Part shown: one piece after another, positions 59,551 through 64,000 of the stretch
How the letters are laid out: the number at the start of each line of letters is the position of its first letter
Numbering within the stretch: position 1 is the stretch's first letter
NCBI RefSeq assembly: GCF_026212465.1
Contig: NC_080056.1
Coordinates: forward strand, 17,487,606 to 17,551,605
Source: Amaranthus tricolor
Taxonomy: Eukaryota > Streptophyta > Magnoliopsida > Caryophyllales > Amaranthaceae
Direction of reading: 5' to 3'
Length of the DNA stretch: 64,000 nucleotides
The notes under the pieces: model-generated
Database searches by the model: none
Told to the model about the DNA's origin: nothing
The model's input: only the letters and a program-made list of their open reading frames with translations
Made by a program: the position numbers and the translations under genes

Positions 59551-60016
59551 ACCCATTGCCATTCCTATTGAGAAGCCTCTATCAACAAGTCAAAAACACG
59601 AGCACGTTTTCCTAACTCATCCTCGACTCCCTCCATCATCTCATCAACACGATCCACATCCTCATCAACATTCTCTTCATCTGTCTCATACCCATCAACA
59701 TGATCTACTACATCCTCATTGACATCGGCCACATTATTGACGTCCTCAACAACACTTTTCTCTTTGTAAACTCCCTCCTCACCATGCCAAACCCAAACAT
59801 GATATTAAGGCCTAAACCCACGTCGAAGTATGTGCTCCCTAAGGATATCAACACTATCTACCTTTGATACATTGCCACAACTAACACATGAGCAATAAAA
59901 ACCAACTCCCCCTTCCTAACTTGATGTTCAACCGCAATACTACAAAATTCTAATACGCCATCAATAAATTCTGACGATTCAATGCTTCCATACATTCAAG
60001 AACGATCTTTTGTCAT

Positions 60017-61134
60017 CCTAATTAGTGTGATTAATTAATTCAAAACAAAATTAATACACAACTTTTAAACATATATACTTATTTATAACAAACATATTTA
60101 ACCCTAAAAATATATACTTTTATTTATACCAAATCTATTTAACCCTTAATATACATACTTCATATACATACCAAGTCCAATAATCTCTTCCTTATTGTCA
60201 AACTATTCACTTAAATAAAACAATGATTTTCGTGAGACTCTCCTAATCCATTCAAGAAACAATAATTATTCAATACATTTACCAATATCAACAATTCTCA
60301 ACGACATCTACCCTATCTCTTGAATTTGTATCCACCACAATCATCATGATAACTTTACGCATACTAGCTCCATTTAATTCTACCTTGGCCATCAAATTAA
60401 CAAGCATAAACTATTAAACTAAACAAAAAGACTACTGCCAATTAACCAATAAACTATTAAATTAAACTAAACCAATATTTTTCCTATTACCAATATTCAA
60501 AAAGACTACTGCCACATCCAAGAATACTAAACTAAACAAAACCAAGTCATTAGAATAATCTACTACTAAAATTGTAATCCACACTTAAATCCTCATCATC
60601 ACATAACTCACTAATAACACATTTTTCACAAGTTAATCAATTAAGAACTCGTCAAATTAACTCATATAAATTTTCATGACTCATCAACATTTAGGATTTA
60701 GCACATGATAATAAGAATATGCAAATGGATATATGTCAATGAAATTAGTTTTATATAAACAAGAGCATAAACAGTAAGGAAAAGCAAAAAGGAATCAAGA
60801 AGGATTTACCTTCTGTTTGACAGCAGCAAGAAACGAAGATGATGATGAAGATTGATTTCTGGGTTTGACAGCGGCAAGGATTTACTTTCAGATTCGAAAA
60901 TGGATTTCTGGATTTGTTAAGATGAAGATGAACACAAGAGACGAACACAAATCTTAATGCTTAATCCTACATTTGTGAAAATGAAGAAGAGGAACGAAGC
61001 AGATGAAGATGAAGATGAAGCGTTTTTTCAATGGGTTTGAGAGAACGAAGCAAACTGTATAGTGTACGTTGTAGTCGAGTTTTGTGAAAAAAAAATGGCG
61101 GGTTTACGTGCTGTGTACATTAATATTCCAACGA
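60017..61134 (-). other. CACTA-C leader region
   Basis: AT-rich DNA to 60.75 kb, then GATGAAGAAGATGAAC-type words, the counterpart of the CACTA-A leader. No large TA microsatellite here, unlike in A and B. No credible ORF. Confidence 0.5.
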
Positions 61135-61425
61135 CTATTTGCTACGCGCCCCAGCCAACCGCAGCAATTAATGCTGCTCATGATCTGTATTTTAATTTTG
61201 CTGTGGTTATTTGCTGCGGTCCATAGACAAACTGAAGCAATTAAGGTAATTGTCTAAGGGTTATTTGCTGCGGTCCATAGCCAAACCGCAACAATTAATG
61301 TTGGTGCTGAGTATTTGCTGCGGTCAAGCCAAAAAACCGCAGCAATTAATTGTTTTTTTTTCCTATTTTTTTTTCCTATTTATTGCTGCGAATATACAAA
61401 AACCGCAGCAAATGATAAGCAGCAA
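61135..61425. repeat. Right subterminal repeats of CACTA-C
   Basis: At least six ATTTGCTGCGGT/ACCGCAGCAATT motifs in both orientations close to the TIR, as in A and B. Confidence 0.75.
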
Positions 61426-61937
61426 ATACGTTTTTTTCCACTAGTGTAGAGATCATAAATAATCTAAAATATTAAAATAAAGTTATTGAAAGATATGTGA
61501 AGACCATACCTATTCTTAAAATATTAAAATGAGGATGAATAAGGTTAATTTTGTCAAAAGTGCAATATAAATAGAAATATTCTTTGTAGGAACAGTAGAT
61601 GTATCAACCCAAATGATAAATGGGAACAACTTTAAAGAACGAACGAAATAGTTGCTATATTTGTGATTTTCACGCTATCTAATGCACCATTTTAATCATT
61701 AATATCTTTAATTTCATATAATAAAAAAATCTAAAAAGTTAATTTTGTGAAAATATGCATTAAAACAATCAAACAAGTTGTCACTTGACTATGTTTTAGA
61801 TTATACATAGCGAAGCATATATGCCAAATAAGATTAGCGAAGCATATATGCCAAATGAGATTAGTTGATGAATAATAGTTGCTGCAGTGATAATAACAAC
61901 TATTAAACCAAACAAAGTATTTGTTTATAAAAATATA

Positions 61938-62690
<753 letters not shown>

Positions 62691-62699
62691 TCATATAAT

Positions 62700-63034
62700 A
62701 TAAAATCTGGGCGGGAGGTTATTTATATGGTTTGTAAGACCAATGACACAAATAAACCTCATTTGTATTGTATCTTTTGTCTTGCAAACGACACAAATAA
62801 AACTAATGTGTATCATTTGTTTGGACAAACGATACAATTAAAGTTTATTTATGTCTTCTATTTTACGAACAATACAAATTATACTTTATTTGTATCTTTC
62901 GATAAATTAAAAAAAACAAATAAGGTTTATTCGTCTTTTTAGGATAAAAGATACAAATAACTTTGTTTGTATCTTTTATTTCAATAAACGATGGAAATAG
63001 GGGGCTATAAGTGAGAATTTTCTTTTTGTGATAG
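62700..63034. mobile_element. Possible right end of another CACTA-like element
   Basis: A series of facing short motifs, ACAAATAAA...TTTATTTGTATC and AAACGATACAA, resembles the paired subterminal motifs of CACTA elements. The end reads GAGAATTTTCTTTTTGTGATAG, which inverted gives CTATCACAAAAAGAAAATTC, similar to CACTA TIRs followed by AAAAGAAAA, but the terminal CAC is not intact. No left partner and no TSD found. Unrelated in sequence to elements A-C. Confidence 0.35.
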
Positions 63035-63570
63035 AAGAAACATGGACTTGTTGAGTATTACAAGGCGCATGGCCATACCCTAGTTCAATGCCGAGAACTA
63101 AAGAAAGTTCTTGATCGGCTCACAGACGAAGAAAGAATATTAGGAAGATTCATGAATCGTAATTAGCAATACCAACCTTACCGGTCAAGGCAAGAGTCAT
63201 ACAACAATCATAAGCATATCGGAATTCTGATAGGAACAAAGAGGAACAATATAATGCGAAAAGCTGCTGAAAAGTCCTATTTAGTACTCTTATGTTGATC
63301 CAATTATCCTAATTATGAAAAGATGGGAAATTAATGTAAGAAGGGTACTTTTAAACACTAGTAGTACTCGGGGCCCTTCAAATCATGAAATTATTGAGAC
63401 AATTGAAATGTGATACTTATAACTTAGCTTCAATCCTCTAGATAGAACCTTGGTAAGATTTGGGGGAAGTCGAGTTACCCCTATGGGTACTATTGTCTTA
63501 CGTGTCGGATTTGGAGAAAAAGGAATAGGAAGATCCATTCCAGTGAGATTCACTATTGTATACATCAAGT
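63035..63570 (+). pseudogene. Ty3/gypsy gag-protease remnant
   Basis: At 63042-63165: KHGLVEYYKAHGHTLVQCRELKK...RLTDEER, which matches the C-H-C region after gag in Tat/Athila-like gypsy elements ('Y..HGH.T..C..L'). At 63430-63570, in another frame: FNPLDRTLVRFGGSRVTPMG, TIVLRVGFGEKG, SIPVRFTIVYIKFSYD, the aspartic-protease-like segment of the same family. Stops and frame changes separate the blocks. It ends where LTR-like sequence starts. Confidence 0.65.
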
Positions 63571-63574
63571 TTTC

Positions 63575-64000
63575 TTATGACTCCAGTCAGTGCACGTCAG
63601 TTTGAAGTTAACCTCAAGATCTTGAAAACAGGCGCTGAATGACCAGGTCAACAGAAAATAACGGAAAGGAGCCTTATTGTTTTCCATGATGTGTTGAGCC
63701 GTAACACTATAAATACAAGGCTTCATTTCAGAATTAAGGATACACCTCTTCTTATCTCTTTCTCTCTTGACTTAAGATTTAGAAATTTTCTAAGTGTTTA
63801 AAGAGTTGTAATTCTTAGTTCATCTAACTCTTACATTTGTAATAGGCTTAAGAGTTTAAAAAGAGTTAGATTAAGTTTAATACGCCTAACCAAGAATACT
63901 TATCAAAGTGTTCAACTTGTGAATCTCTATTGTGAGATTTGGGATTTTGCTTTTATTAAAGGGACTTGTAATACGGTTCTTCAAGGGGAAGAACGTGGTG
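63575..64000 (+). repeat. LTR fragment related to the copia LTR at 16544-17395, runs off the window
   Basis: Shares with the inverted 16.5-17.4 kb LTR a TATA region followed by a GGCTTCATTNNAGAATTAAG pattern (TATA box at 63707-63715, CTATAAATA), a CGCCTAAC block before a TCAAAGTGTT/TCAAAAAGTGTT segment, TGTGAGATT, and TTTTATTAAAGGGACTTGTAA. Divergent in between. It may belong to a copia element that continues to the right; it lies next to gypsy coding sequence, so it probably inserted there. Confidence 0.65.

Larger units (their letters stand above)
55170..59567 (+). mobile_element. hAT transposon nested in CACTA-C, 4398 bp, apparently intact
   Basis: Ends are short inverted repeats, TAGGGATGGCAAT on the left and ATTGCCATTCCTA on the right (one mismatch), flanked by the perfect 8-bp duplication TTGAGAAG (55162-55169 and 59568-59575); 8 bp is the hAT rule. 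The duplicated bases are CACTA TNPD codons, so the target is known exactly. Subterminal arrays of CCGACT/GACTCC words lie at both ends. The only gene is a three-exon transposase with no stop or frameshift. Confidence 0.96.
52522..60016 (-). pseudogene. TNPD-type (tnp2) transposase of CACTA-C, interrupted by an hAT element
   Basis: Starts at 60016 (MTKDRS, then a TGA where CACTA-A has Trp), transposase-associated domain with a frameshift and a further stop (Gln to stop before YHVWVW), acidic linker to 59576; hAT insertion 55170-59567; then tnp2 from 55161 down: YPGCKKFTKLTAVLTIFNIK, HACPKDCVLYRNENENLEEC, PIIPKFKRLF, then a frameshift near 54.5 kb, MWIPKCKYVFMHHRKFL, LPYWRDLQVRHCLDVMHIEK, PPACYTLSKAEKRTF (to 53487). 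C-terminal domains follow: DUF4218-like (LVREIKLLGPVFLRWCYPFE, 53640-52867) and DUF4216-like (AKLVYYGRVHEICELDY, FKCKWVDNN, 52812-52522). It shows what the A and B copies lost. Multiple stops and frameshifts make it inactive. Confidence 0.9.

Overview
The window is repeat-dense nuclear DNA of a flowering plant, probably a eudicot. The evidence is the mix of element families: Sirevirus-type and other Ty1/copia elements, Ty3/gypsy fragments, CACTA (En/Spm) elements, an hAT element, two Mutator-like elements carrying plant gene pieces, and a Stowaway MITE. I found no host gene that looks intact and in its native place. The only host-derived coding sequence I can name sits inside the two Mutator-like elements: a SUD1/CER9 (DOA10-type) RING-CH exon and a NIGT1/HRS1/HHO-type GARP factor N-terminus.

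Left part (1-19,100). The 3' part of an old + strand Sirevirus (env-like pseudogene, 3' LTR ending at 4261) lies inside a - strand copia RT/RNase H fragment. Next come a - strand gypsy gag, its primer binding site and a long putative LTR (about 5.3-8.8 kb). A Pack-MULE with a 9-bp target-site duplication (TSD) spans 9816-12009. A Stowaway MITE (12029-12301) follows directly. A decayed - strand copia element (about 12.6-17.4 kb) has been split by a second Pack-MULE (14121-15267, 9-bp TSD). I recognise nothing in 17.4-19.1 kb.

Middle and right part (19,100-61,450). An old element, carrying ~20-bp tandem repeats in opposite orientations and similar palindromic ends near 19.1 kb and 45.45 kb, seems to have received three insertions: a nearly complete Sirevirus (20992-31944, LTRs ~98% identical by eye), CACTA-A (31983-36793, TSD AAT) and CACTA-B (36917-44865, TSD CAT). 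CACTA-C (45979-61446, TSD TAG) lies just to the right. A, B and C are one family. They share CACTAGTGG ends, subterminal ATTTGCTGCGGT/ACCGCAGCAAAT motifs, a TNPD-type (tnp2) transposase gene and a second gene that joins a Ptta/En/Spm-type domain to a C48 (ULP1-like) protease domain. A kept the first half of TNPD and the protease tail. B lost nearly all of TNPD and kept the second gene. C has both genes, but both are decayed. Inside C's TNPD sits an hAT element (55170-59567, TSD TTGAGAAG) whose three-exon, 681-codon transposase is open from start to stop. It is the most intact gene in the window.

Right edge (61,450-64,000): a TAA microsatellite, a possible end of another CACTA-like element, a gypsy gag/protease remnant, and an LTR fragment related to the copia LTR at 16.5-17.4 kb.

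The genes here do not form a pathway; they serve transposition of separate element families. The most notable observations are the two Pack-MULEs 2.1 kb apart, the complementary deletions in CACTA A and B, the intact hAT, a 168-169 bp minisatellite that grew inside the intron just before the protease catalytic-Cys exon, repeated hairpins in the Sirevirus LTR, and a ~0.4-kb repeat shared by the Pack-MULE and the CACTA introns. I did not find a convincing new biological system beyond these.
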